From positions 1 to 12,872 of the forward strand of contig DAOWKG010000052.1 of the NCBI GenBank assembly GCA_030639985.1: 12,872 bases of DNA, given 5' to 3'. Source of the DNA: Desulfuromonadaceae bacterium (GTDB lineage Bacteria; Desulfobacterota; Desulfuromonadia; Desulfuromonadales; Geopsychrobacteraceae). The translations under genes and the position numbers were made by a program. Below the pieces are notes generated by a model that was not told the DNA's origin, ran no database searches, and was given only the letters and a program-made list of their open reading frames with translations. Below are positions 6,029 through 12,872 of the stretch, one piece after another (position 1 is the stretch's first letter; every line of letters begins with the position of its first letter).

Positions 6029-7675
6029 TTATTTTCCTAACGACCTTTCTGTCAAAATTTTCCAGCCAGCGGTTTCATTAAGCAACTCCATCGATTTCAG
6101 GATTTGATCATGGTAGGCATTTGACCGAAATTTCTGTTGAAATTTAACTTCTACCCGATCTTTAGTCACCAGACTCAGGCTGATAACGTCAATAGCAATC
6201 TTAATCCATTCAGGACGTTGCAAGCGTAATTTTCTGGTCTGGAGCCACTCTTGCCGGCTTATCCCAGCTGCAGGAATAAAGCTATCACTATAGTGATAGA
6301 GATAAGCAGCAAAGTTCTGCTGCGACCACGAATCTGCCCACTGTGAAATAGTAGATAAAATAATCCTACGATCATCAGCAGTCAGTACCTCCGATGCAGC
6401 ATTAGTACTAAATTCATCTCCGGCTGCCATCCACATGGCTGATTGCTCCGCTATCAACGGGATCAAACTTGCCACTTTTTTACTTGGTTTAGCCGCTGGT
6501 TTTGTCACTTCCGGTAATTCAGGAGTTATCAATTTTTCGCTGCTAGCTACCACTACTGGCTCGATTGCTGCTGGCGCATCAGTTGAACTTGCAGGGGTTA
6601 TTAGCGGGATATTTTTTTGCACTAACGTAGAGCCGTAACTCCACGACAAAATCACCCCAAGGATAAACCCGACCAGGGCCCAACTAATCACTTGCTTCCA
6701 GTTTTTCCCACTGGTTCGTTGCGGCGTTTCAAGTTGTAGCATGTTTGCCTGATCCAGTTCCTGTTGCGTCTGTCGCAAGCGGCCTTCGATCTTATAATGT
6801 TCTATCAACGCCTCATCAAGAAGGGCTTTACAGTGATTCTTTTCCGCCATCAACTCTCTTACATGGGGCAAAAGCTGCGCCAACTGCTGCCGGGTAATTT
6901 CAGTATTATTGTCAGGTTGCATGGTTTCATGCTGGCTGGCAGGATCGGTTTTGGGTGCTAACAGCTGCAGCAATTCATCGATGGCAGTTAGAAGTCCCGC
7001 CACAGATCGATAGTAATTATCATGCTCCGGAAAAAATCTGGCGCTGAATTGCTGCAGCGGTTGATTCTCAATTCCGTCTAGTAGCTCACCCTCCCGGCTG
7101 CTGCTATCGATACTTGCTGGTCGTAATTGCAGTTGCAGCCGGCCTAGATCTGCTACTGTCTCAGTTTCGGTCCACGTTGGGGGTTTATCATCCAAAAATG
7201 AGTTTAATATATATGTTACCCCAAAATCGGCAATCACAACTTGCCCCTCTTCACCAATAAAGAGGTTTTCAAGACCTAAATGACCGTGTACCAAACCTTT
7301 TGCCGCAGCATAATCTAACGCTGTCGCTAGCTCCCGTAGCATTCTCAAAATTGTCTCGTTGCTCAAGGCTTCAGTAGTTTGAGCGAGCAAAGGAATCTGA
7401 TATTTATAACTGGTGCTATAATAGAAATAATCTTCACTGTACCCCGAATCAAATACCGGTGCGATGGACGGGTGCTCAAGGAGAGACAGTTTTTCAAACT
7501 GTGCCGCAAATTCATCCCGTTGTTGCGTAGTCTCTAAAAACTCTACCGGGTAAATTTTTAATAGAATAGTGCGATTAATAAGATGATCTTCGGCAAGACA
7601 ACTGGTATGGGTGCTATTTTCACTCAATACCTCTTTTATCTTATAAATACTTATCTGCTTACCAGCTTCAAGCAT
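6029..7675 (-). CDS. Membrane-anchored pseudokinase with periplasmic NTF2-like domain
   Basis: A 548-residue protein with an unusual plan. Residues about 8-240 resemble a Hanks-type Ser/Thr kinase: K40 in TILLKIYP fits the ATP-lysine, EHPSIAPVFDSG (67-78) is typical, and D150-F-G152 is present. The glycine loop has no glycines (LSENSTHTS), and HRDLKPEN is replaced by HGHLGLEN (130-137), so the catalytic Asp and Lys are lost. The activation segment is short and lacks APE. It is therefore most likely catalytically inactive. Residues about 260-315 are helical, possibly coiled coil; 329-351 form one membrane span; a Pro/Ala/Lys-rich linker follows to about 405. Residues about 437-548 (ISQWADSW, YLYHYSDSF, W477, R481) resemble the NTF2-like domain attached to some L,D-transpeptidases and TPR proteins. 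Expected topology is kinase fold inside, NTF2 domain in the periplasm. ATG 7675 is chosen because AGGAG lies 5 nt before it; ATG 7717 has no good site. It is the last gene of the minus block. Confidence 0.8.
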   Translation of the reverse strand: MLEAGKQISIYKIKEVLSENSTHTSCLAEDHLINRTILLKIYPVEFLETTQQRDEFAAQFEKLSLLEHPSIAPVFDSGYSEDYFYYSTSYKYQIPLLAQTTEALSNETILRMLRELATALDYAAAKGLVHGHLGLENLFIGEEGQVVIADFGVTYILNSFLDDKPPTWTETETVADLGRLQLQLRPASIDSSSREGELLDGIENQPLQQFSARFFPEHDNYYRSVAGLLTAIDELLQLLAPKTDPASQHETMQPDNNTEITRQQLAQLLPHVRELMAEKNHCKALLDEALIEHYKIEGRLRQTQQELDQANMLQLETPQRTSGKNWKQVISWALVGFILGVILSWSYGSTLVQKNIPLITPASSTDAPAAIEPVVVASSEKLITPELPEVTKPAAKPSKKVASLIPLIAEQSAMWMAAGDEFSTNAASEVLTADDRRIILSTISQWADSWSQQNFAAYLYHYSDSFIPAAGISRQEWLQTRKLRLQRPEWIKIAIDVISLSLVTKDRVEVKFQQKFRSNAYHDQILKSMELLNETAGWKILTERSLGK

Positions 7676-7680
7676 TTTGA

Positions 7681-7685
7681 CTCCT
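7681..7685 (-). promoter_or_regulatory. Ribosome binding site of the pseudokinase gene
   Basis: AGGAG on the minus strand, 5 nt before ATG 7675. It favours this start over the in-frame ATG at 7717, which would add 14 residues and has only a poorly placed AGGG directly against it. Confidence 0.7.
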
Positions 7686-7778
7686 GCAATAGATGATATG
7701 AATTCCGACCGGTTCATCCCTGATCTGGAACTACTCTTGTGAGGTTATATTACAACACAACAATTAACCCAGTCAAAA

Positions 7779-8432
7779 CTAACGGGCAGTTTGTACCCCG
7801 ATACGGGGACATAATTTAACAATCGGGCAGGCACTACATATGGGAGTGGGAGCCTTACAACAGGCACGACCGTGAGCAATCAGGGTATGACTACATTGAA
7901 TCCAAGTCGTTGGTGGCAGTAAGCGGCTCAATTCTATCTCTATTTGTTCTGGTTTATCGGTTTGCGTCCACCCAAACCGTCGGGCTAGACGTTTGACATG
8001 GGTATCAACAACCATTCCCGGAATTTGATAGGCATTGCCTAAAACCACGTTAGCTGTTTTTCGTCCAACACCACTTAATGCCACCAATGCATTAAGATCG
8101 GCCGGAACCTTACCTTGATGGAGGGTCAATACCTGCTGGGCTGAGCGAATCAAACTTTTGGCTTTATTCCGATAAAAGCCGGTGGAACGGATTAAATCCT
8201 CTACCTGCTGCTGGCTTGCAGCCGCCATATGTTCTGGATCCGGCAGTTCACGGAACAACTCGACGGTAACCAGGTTGACCCGCTTATCGGTACACTGTGC
8301 CGAAAGAATCGTGGCAACCAATAATTGCCACGGATTCCGATATAGCAGCTCACAGTGGGCATCGGGATAAACCTGCTCCAACGCCTGCAATAACTGCAAG
8401 GGCGAGATTGATTTCTGCACCACCTTAACCAC
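7779..8432 (-). CDS. nth: Endonuclease III (DNA glycosylase/AP lyase)
   Basis: A 217-residue protein, close to the 211 of E. coli Nth. It removes oxidised pyrimidines from DNA and cleaves the abasic site in base excision repair. All key parts are present: LLVATILSAQCTDKRVN (37-53), the helix-hairpin-helix LSGVGRKTANVV (119-130) with catalytic K125, VVDTHVKRLARR (141-152) with catalytic D143, and the [4Fe-4S] loop C192-x6-C199-x2-C202-x5-C208. The start is taken as GTG 8432, which overlaps the stop of the upstream EEP gene by 8 nt and suggests translational coupling; GTG codons at 8423 and 8420 are alternatives, with AAGG close by, and would remove only three or four residues. It is followed after 103 nt by the pseudokinase gene on the same strand. 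Confidence 0.95.
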   Translation of the reverse strand: MVKVVQKSISPLQLLQALEQVYPDAHCELLYRNPWQLLVATILSAQCTDKRVNLVTVELFRELPDPEHMAAASQQQVEDLIRSTGFYRNKAKSLIRSAQQVLTLHQGKVPADLNALVALSGVGRKTANVVLGNAYQIPGMVVDTHVKRLARRFGWTQTDKPEQIEIELSRLLPPTTWIQCSHTLIAHGRACCKAPTPICSACPIVKLCPRIGVQTAR

Positions 8433-9177
8433 AGGCTGGGTTTGCTTGTTTGGAAGAGACCCGAATCATCTTTTTAACTTTTAAAACTTCACGGGTATCG
8501 TTGGTCGCAACGGTAAGTACCAACGGTAGGTGGGTAGATGCCTCACGAGCAGCAGCGGTCATAATAACATTGCCGTCCAGTGCTTTAATGGGGCCACGAA
8601 AATAGATTCGATCCCTTCCCCACAAAGGTATCTTGCCGGGGAAATTAGCGCGCCACGCCGGAAAACCGGCACGTTTCAGATTATCATTCAGGGGGAGCAA
8701 TCCCCCTCCCCACAGAGGCAAACCAAAATCACCACAGACAATGGTTGCACACGTCAGAGAAGGATTATTAAGTAGTTCAGATCCCATCAGTAATTTAAAT
8801 TGTTGGCGGCGCTGTTTAACATTCAAGGAGAGGGTAAAATTAAACAGGTGAATCCGTTCATTCTCTAATTCGAGATCGGCCTGGAGACATTGACCGCCAA
8901 ATCCAAGTGGTACTTCCTGAATATATTTTAGCGGGTAGCGTGATAAAAAAGCACAGCCCCCCTCGACATCAGAACCGTAAAGTGACAACCCGACCCGTTT
9001 TGCCAACTGCTCAGCAGAACCGATTCCAATTGGCGACCCAATCCGTTGCACCATCACCAAATCAGGTTGTTGCGACTTAATTACAGCAGCACACAACTCC
9101 GGGGCAACCTCCCCGACAGCACTGCGTGCGCCATTAATGTGATAACTCATGATCCGGAATGTCGCCATAACCCGCAC
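8425..9177 (-). CDS. Degenerate endonuclease/exonuclease/phosphatase (EEP) family protein
   Basis: A 250-residue protein whose layout follows the EEP (DNase I/ExoIII-like) fold: a first strand FRIMSYHINGAR (7-18), QQPDLVMVQRIG (36-47), GGCAFLSRYPL (73-83), LFNFTLSLNVKQRRQQ (111-126), TIVCGDFGLP (145-154), GRDRIYFRGPIKAL (187-200) and ASTHLPLVLTV (213-223). Several expected active-site residues are changed: Asn of the first strand is H13, the metal Glu of LQE is R45, the HL histidine is T115, GDFN is GDFG, and SDH is S-T215-H. D150, D189 and H216 remain. It therefore probably lacks normal nuclease or phosphatase activity. No signal peptide is seen, so it should be cytoplasmic. The start is uncertain between GTG 9177 and ATG 9168; neither has a strong site. 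It overlaps nth by 8 nt and follows the cyclophilin gene by 25 nt, so it is probably co-expressed with both. Confidence 0.78.
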   Translation of the reverse strand: MRVMATFRIMSYHINGARSAVGEVAPELCAAVIKSQQPDLVMVQRIGSPIGIGSAEQLAKRVGLSLYGSDVEGGCAFLSRYPLKYIQEVPLGFGGQCLQADLELENERIHLFNFTLSLNVKQRRQQFKLLMGSELLNNPSLTCATIVCGDFGLPLWGGGLLPLNDNLKRAGFPAWRANFPGKIPLWGRDRIYFRGPIKALDGNVIMTAAAREASTHLPLVLTVATNDTREVLKVKKMIRVSSKQANPACG

Positions 9178-9202
9178 CCATCATTTTAAAATAATTACAT
9201 TA

Positions 9203-9766
9203 TTATTTTACCCGACGAACCGATTCAATAACTAGCTGCGGCTCTGGATAATTTTTAAACTGGTAATTTTTGGCAATGGTTTTAATTTTGCCAATTTTTT
9301 CAACGACATCCATCCCGGCAATTACTTTACCGAAAACAGCATAACCATAGCCCCTTGGAGTTTCCCCCTTGTGGTTGAGAAAATCGTTATCGACCAGATT
9401 AATAAAAAATTGGCTGGTAGCACTATCAACCACGCCAGTTCGTGCCATCGCAATAGTACCGTAATTATTTTTCAAACCATTAGTGGCCTCATTTTTAATT
9501 GCTGCTTGGGTCGGTTTACGCTCTAATTGTTTATCAAAGCCACCACCCTGAATCATAAATTTAGCCATTACTCGATGAAAAATCGTCCCATCATAATATT
9601 CCTGATCAACGTAATGGAGAAAGTTTGCTGCTGATAGCGGTGCTTTTTCATTATTCAGCTCTATTTGGATAACCCCGACACTAGTTTTCATCTCTACCAC
9701 GGTACCGGCAAAAGCGGTTGCTGTCAGCAGGCAAAAACTTCCTATTAATAAGATAAAATATTTCAT
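9203..9766 (-). CDS. Secreted cyclophilin-type peptidyl-prolyl cis-trans isomerase
   Basis: A 187-residue protein. Residues 1-20 form a Sec signal peptide ending AFA, so the enzyme should work in the periplasm as a PPIase folding helper. The cyclophilin domain is complete: F63-H-R65 in TIFHRVMAKFMIQGGGF (61-77), NNYGTIAMART (100-110), SQFFINLVDNDFLNHKG (118-134) and GYAVFGKVIAGMDVV (141-155). The length fits PpiA-type proteins. ATG 9766 is preferred to an in-frame GTG at 9772, because AGGGAG (9772-9777) lies 5 nt upstream of the ATG and overlaps the GTG. The site also overlaps the gpsA stop codon, and the intergenic gap is only 9 nt, so the gene is in the gpsA operon. Confidence 0.93.
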   Translation of the reverse strand: MKYFILLIGSFCLLTATAFAGTVVEMKTSVGVIQIELNNEKAPLSAANFLHYVDQEYYDGTIFHRVMAKFMIQGGGFDKQLERKPTQAAIKNEATNGLKNNYGTIAMARTGVVDSATSQFFINLVDNDFLNHKGETPRGYGYAVFGKVIAGMDVVEKIGKIKTIAKNYQFKNYPEPQLVIESVRRVK

Positions 9767-9771
9767 TATCA

Positions 9772-9777
9772 CTCCCT
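9772..9777 (-). promoter_or_regulatory. Ribosome binding site of the cyclophilin gene
   Basis: AGGGAG on the minus strand, 5 nt before ATG 9766 and overlapping the gpsA TAG stop (9776-9778). It decides ATG 9766 over GTG 9772 and points to coupling with gpsA. Confidence 0.7.
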
Positions 9778-10783
9778 ATACACTTTCACTGGTTAAATCG
9801 CGCGACATCAAATCAATAACTGCCTGCCGGGGATTTTTTTGCTGATATAAAACTAAATACATCTGTTCGATTATAGGTACTTCTACCTCTAGTTTGGCCG
9901 CTAACTGGTATGCCGACAAGGTAGTTTTTACCCCCTCAGCAACCATTTGCATTCCAGACATAATTTCGTCCAGGGTGCGCCCTTTTCCCAACTCAATGCC
10001 GACACTACGATTTCGGGACAAATCACCGGTACAGGTGAGCACTAGATCCCCCATCCCTGCCAGACCGGCAAACGTTTCTCCCTTAGCTCCAAGCTTTAGT
10101 CCCAACCGGGTCATTTCTGCTAAACCACGGGTAATCAAAGCAGCGCGGGTATTGTGACCAAAACCGAGGCCATCGGCGACCCCGGCAGCAAGGGCGATAA
10201 CGTTCTTCATCGCGCCGCCAAGTTCTACCCCGATAATATCGTTATGGCGGTAAACCCGAAATTTTTCGGTACTGAATATGTTCTGTATTTCTGCTGCTAC
10301 GGCACAATCTGGAGCAGCAGCAACAACCGCAGTCGGCATCCCGGCACTGACTTCTTTGGCAAATGACGGCCCTGATAAAAATCCGAGTTGATTCTGCATC
10401 GACTTTGGCAGAAGTTCTTCAAACACCTGAGACAACAACATCAAACTATCGTTTTCAATCCCCTTTGAGGCCGAAACGACCAATGCTGATGGTGCAATAT
10501 CTGGCAGCGCCTGCTTTAGTACCTGCCGGGTATTTTGTGATGGGGTCACAAACAACAGAAATTGCTTTTCGGCAACAGCGGCTTTTAAGGTGCTGGTTAT
10601 CTGCAAATTTTTAGATAGATTGACATCGGGCAGATAAAGATCATTAATCCCTGTAGCAGCCATCCGTTCAGCCAGATCGCTTTCATAACACCACAAGGTT
10701 ACCGGATAGCCTTTTTCGGCTAATAAATTAGCTAATGTGGTTCCCCAGCTTCCGGCACCAATAACTCCAATTCTTTTTTCCAT
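9776..10783 (-). CDS. gpsA: Glycerol-3-phosphate dehydrogenase [NAD(P)+]
   Basis: A 335-residue protein, the normal GpsA length. It reduces dihydroxyacetone phosphate to sn-glycerol-3-phosphate, the entry to phospholipid synthesis, in the cytoplasm. Visible marks are the dinucleotide-binding loop GVIGAGSWGTTLA (6-18), SASKGIE (104-110) with the conserved lysine K107, LSGPSFAKEV (136-145), catalytic K193 in ELGGAMKNVIALAAG, GMGDLVLTCTGDLSRNRSVG (243-262) and the closing NPRQAVIDLMSRDL (317-330). ATG 10783 overlaps the TAA stop of the TPR gene by one base (TAATG), with AAGG about 7 nt upstream, so translation is probably coupled. The cyclophilin gene follows directly. Confidence 0.97.
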   Translation of the reverse strand: MEKRIGVIGAGSWGTTLANLLAEKGYPVTLWCYESDLAERMAATGINDLYLPDVNLSKNLQITSTLKAAVAEKQFLLFVTPSQNTRQVLKQALPDIAPSALVVSASKGIENDSLMLLSQVFEELLPKSMQNQLGFLSGPSFAKEVSAGMPTAVVAAAPDCAVAAEIQNIFSTEKFRVYRHNDIIGVELGGAMKNVIALAAGVADGLGFGHNTRAALITRGLAEMTRLGLKLGAKGETFAGLAGMGDLVLTCTGDLSRNRSVGIELGKGRTLDEIMSGMQMVAEGVKTTLSAYQLAAKLEVEVPIIEQMYLVLYQQKNPRQAVIDLMSRDLTSESV

Positions 10784-11664
10784 TAGATAGCCTTTTGTTT
10801 CTCTGCAATCCGTTGTTGTAGATGCTTTATTTTCTCTTTTAATAACAGTGAATTAGATTCTTCACTCAACTGTCGATAGAGAAGTAGTGCTTCTTTTAAA
10901 AACCCTTCCTCCTCCAGTAGCTTGGCAAGGTCAAATTCAGCGTTAGAGCGATGGCGACTGTCGGGATATTGCTTTATCAATTGCCGCCAGTCCTGCCGTG
11001 CCGCGGTGGTATGCCCTTCCAGTAGTGAAATTGCCCCTTTACGATATAAAGCATCGGCAGCAAAGGTAGTCTGTGGATATTTTTCCAGCAACATTTCGAG
11101 TTCTATCCGTGCCTGCGAAAAATTTTCGAGGCGAAAATAGCAATCGGCAATTTCATAGTAATACTTATCTGGAGTGCCGGAATTCAAATCGAGTAACCGT
11201 TGGTAAAATTCGATGGCACGAGAATAATCGCGCTGCAGATATTTGACAATCTGGGCTGCCTCTTCCCGAGCAGGCAGCACCAGTTCACTGGCAGGGTAAT
11301 CGTGCTCCAGTTGCAAGTAACTGAGTAACGCTAATTGATCATCCTGCTGATCATGTTGCCGAATTTTACCAAGTTTAAACAGTGCTGCGGCGGCATTATC
11401 AGCTTGTGGATAGGTTTGATATATTTCCTGATAACGTTCTGCAGCGGCAATGATCTTCCCCTGACTCTCCAGCTTTACCCCGGCAACAAATAATCGTTGT
11501 GGAGCTGTCGCCTGCTGCTGTAAAAAAAACCAATACGAGATAACAGCCAGGAGCAAAAAGAGACAGAGGAAAAAAATCCACCGCCTGCGACTAGATTTCT
11601 GTGTCGTCGCCTGCTGTTGTTTCAACTCCCGCTTCAGTTGCTTCTTCAGCTGCCGCAGCTCCAT
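10783..11664 (-). CDS. TPR-repeat membrane protein
   Basis: A 293-residue protein of unknown function. Residues 1-27 are strongly basic and Lys/Gln/Leu-rich, 28-48 form one membrane span (RWIFFLCLFLLLAVISYWFF), and the rest is a set of tetratricopeptide-like helix pairs (for example AAERYQEIYQTYPQADNAAAAL at 75-96 written in two parts as AAERYQEIYQT and YPQADNAAAAL, SRAIEFYQRLLDL, ARIELEMLLEKYPQ, ARQDWRQLIKQYPDSRHRSNA). By the positive-inside rule the repeats should face the periplasm, which fits a scaffold or assembly role. Its position between gyrA and gpsA is one I recall from Geobacter relatives. ATG 11664 is chosen because AAGGA lies 8 nt before it; an in-frame TTG at 11703 would lengthen the overlap with gyrA. 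Even so the first 74 nt lie inside the gyrA 3' end in another frame. The stop overlaps the gpsA start by one base. Confidence 0.82.
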   Translation of the reverse strand: MELRQLKKQLKRELKQQQATTQKSSRRRWIFFLCLFLLLAVISYWFFLQQQATAPQRLFVAGVKLESQGKIIAAAERYQEIYQTYPQADNAAAALFKLGKIRQHDQQDDQLALLSYLQLEHDYPASELVLPAREEAAQIVKYLQRDYSRAIEFYQRLLDLNSGTPDKYYYEIADCYFRLENFSQARIELEMLLEKYPQTTFAADALYRKGAISLLEGHTTAARQDWRQLIKQYPDSRHRSNAEFDLAKLLEEEGFLKEALLLYRQLSEESNSLLLKEKIKHLQQRIAEKQKAI

Positions 11665-12871
11665 CTTCGCTATCCTTCTCTGCCAACTTGGCAACTGAGA
11701 CAATCAGCTCATCATCTTCCAGCACCATCATCCGTACCCCTTGAGTATTGCGGGAAATGGAGCGAATATTACTGGCTTTGGTGCGTAACAACTTGCCCCG
11801 ATTGGTGATAAACATCAGATCAGAATCGTCATCGACCATCCGAATCGCCACCACGCGCCCATTACGTTCACTGGTCTTGATGGTAATAACCCCCTTACCA
11901 CCACGGCTCTGCACCCGATACTCATCAATATTGGTGCGCTTGCCGTAACCGTTTTCGGTTACCGTTACCAACGCCAGTGCCGTATTAGCAGCGACCGACT
12001 GTAGACCGATAACTTCATCATCACCCACTAACGTGATACCGCGCACTCCACGTGCTGGACGTCCTACCGGGCGCACATTTCCTTCGGGGAATCGGATCGA
12101 TTTACCATTACGACTGGCCAACAATAAATCGCGTTCACCATCGGTCAGACGTGCTTCAATAAGGCTGTCACCTTCATCAATGGTCAGGGCAATAATGCCC
12201 CCAGCACGCGGGTTAGAGTACGCCATCAGGGCAGTTTTCTTAATACTCCCCCTAGCGGTTGCAGTAACAATGAACTGATTTTCCTCAAAACTGTTGACCG
12301 GCAGAATCGTCATTACCCGCTCTTCCTTGTCGAGTTGCAACAAGTTGACAATTGCTTTGCCACGTGAAGCACGACTGCCTTGCGGAATTTCATGAACCTT
12401 AAGCCAATAAACCTTACCTCGGTTGGTAAATACCAAAACATAGGCGTGAGTAGAGGCAATAAACAGATTTTCGACAAAATCCTCTTCTTTGGTCTTTATG
12501 CCACTTTTACCCTTGCCACCACGTCGTTGCGCCCGATACAGGGACACAGCATTGCGCTTGATGTAGCCGCCGTGGGTAACCGTTACCACCATGTCTTCTT
12601 CGACAATCATATCTTCCAAAGTAAGGTCGGCGGTGCGATCGAGAATTTCTGTGCGGCGGGGATTGGCAAATTTTGCCCGCAGTTCGATCAACTCAACTTT
12701 GATGATATTGAGAATTTCTACTTCACTAGCGAGGATCTCCTTCAAGCGTTTGATCTGTGCCAGAATTTGCTCCAACTCCTCAATGATTTTGCCCTGTTCC
12801 AGACCGGTCAAGCGGTGCAAGCGCATATCGAGAATTGCTTGCGCCTGAATTTCTGAAAAAGAAAATCTTTC
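11591..12871 (-). CDS. gyrA: DNA gyrase subunit A, C-terminal part (N-terminal part outside window)
   Basis: The frame is open from the right edge and gives 426 residues ending at TAG 11591. It begins in the end of the breakage-reunion domain (SEIQAQAILDMRLHRLTGLE, then the long coiled-coil helices to NPRRTEIL) and continues through the six-bladed beta-pinwheel DNA-wrapping domain. The GyrA box QRRGGKG at 12529-12509 is intact, which marks gyrase rather than topoisomerase IV. Blade repeats such as NRGKVYWLKVHEIP, ARGSIKKTALMAYSNPRAGG, RNGKSIRFPEGNVRPVGR, ENGYGKRTNIDEYRVQSRGG and NRGKLLRTKASNIRSISRNT are clear. The protein ends in an Ala/Glu/Asp-rich acidic tail. With GyrB it introduces negative supercoils using ATP. 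The last 74 nt also encode the start of the TPR protein in another frame. The active-site tyrosine and quinolone region lie outside the window. Confidence 0.97.
   Translation of the reverse strand, partial: ERFSFSEIQAQAILDMRLHRLTGLEQGKIIEELEQILAQIKRLKEILASEVEILNIIKVELIELRAKFANPRRTEILDRTADLTLEDMIVEEDMVVTVTHGGYIKRNAVSLYRAQRRGGKGKSGIKTKEEDFVENLFIASTHAYVLVFTNRGKVYWLKVHEIPQGSRASRGKAIVNLLQLDKEERVMTILPVNSFEENQFIVTATARGSIKKTALMAYSNPRAGGIIALTIDEGDSLIEARLTDGERDLLLASRNGKSIRFPEGNVRPVGRPARGVRGITLVGDDEVIGLQSVAANTALALVTVTENGYGKRTNIDEYRVQSRGGKGVITIKTSERNGRVVAIRMVDDDSDLMFITNRGKLLRTKASNIRSISRNTQGVRMMVLEDDELIVSVAKLAEKDSEDGAAAAEEATEAGVETTAGDDTEI
11673..11677 (-). promoter_or_regulatory. Ribosome binding site of the TPR gene inside gyrA
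   Basis: AAGGA on the minus strand, 8 nt before ATG 11664, lying within the gyrA coding sequence for the acidic tail. It supports initiation of the TPR gene before gyrA translation ends. Confidence 0.6.
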
Positions 12872-12872
12872 A

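Noticed and set aside
7676..7717. A 14-residue N-terminal extension of the pseudokinase from ATG 7717
   Set aside because: No properly spaced ribosome site, while AGGAG lies 5 nt before ATG 7675.
12380..12856. A 158-codon open frame on the plus strand opposite gyrA
   Set aside because: It is antisense to the well-conserved pinwheel region of gyrA, has no recognisable motif or ribosome site, and its composition is that of an antisense shadow.
1..12872. CRISPR array, tRNA, rRNA, insertion sequence or prophage genes
   Set aside because: Reading both strands gave no regularly spaced repeats, cloverleaf-like sequence, rRNA motif or transposase/integrase product; the only repeats are the palindromic pair and isolated hairpins.

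Overview
The window looks like a chromosomal segment of a Gram-negative bacterium, most likely from the Desulfuromonadales/Geobacter branch. The basis is gene content and order: a gyrA 3' end followed on the same strand by a TPR membrane protein, gpsA and a secreted cyclophilin, an arrangement I recall from the origin-proximal region of Geobacter relatives. Other pointers are a DsbC-type periplasmic lipoprotein and a TRAP binding protein. Base composition looks moderate and I see no phage, insertion sequence, CRISPR array, tRNA or rRNA. The organism assignment is inference.

Left part (1-2278, minus strand): a DsbC-like thiol:disulfide lipoprotein is followed after 14 nt by a U32 peptidase-family protein that runs off the left edge. 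It carries the four-cysteine iron-sulfur pattern of the RlhA/TrhP/UbiU group. The region 2279-2635 has no gene but holds a 170-bp imperfect palindromic repeat.

Middle part (2636-5924, plus strand): an orphan TRAP-type periplasmic binding protein (no DctQ or DctM nearby), an EamA/DMT-family transporter with a TTG start, TrmO (tRNA A37 N6-methyltransferase) and a cold-shock protein. The gaps are rich in hairpins: a perfect 15-bp inverted repeat before the eamA-type gene, a second, shorter copy of the palindromic repeat straddling that gene's stop codon, a 10-bp hairpin before the cold-shock gene, and a bidirectional terminator after it.

Right part (12872-6029, minus strand): a densely packed block reads gyrA (partial) > TPR membrane protein > gpsA > secreted cyclophilin > degenerate endonuclease/exonuclease/phosphatase (EEP) protein > nth > membrane-anchored pseudokinase. 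gyrA overlaps the TPR gene by 74 nt, the TPR gene overlaps gpsA by one base, and the EEP gene overlaps nth by 8 nt. The block ends at the terminator shared with the convergent cold-shock gene.

Most unusual items: (1) a pseudokinase-transmembrane-NTF2-like protein that joins a catalytically dead cytoplasmic kinase fold to a periplasmic domain; (2) an EEP-fold protein lacking most metal and catalytic residues, overlapped with nth; (3) overprinting of the acidic GyrA tail with the basic N terminus of the TPR protein; (4) a two-copy palindromic repeat whose four arms align with each other. I did not find a clear-cut new multi-gene system; the pseudokinase protein and the repeat family are the best candidates for something undescribed.
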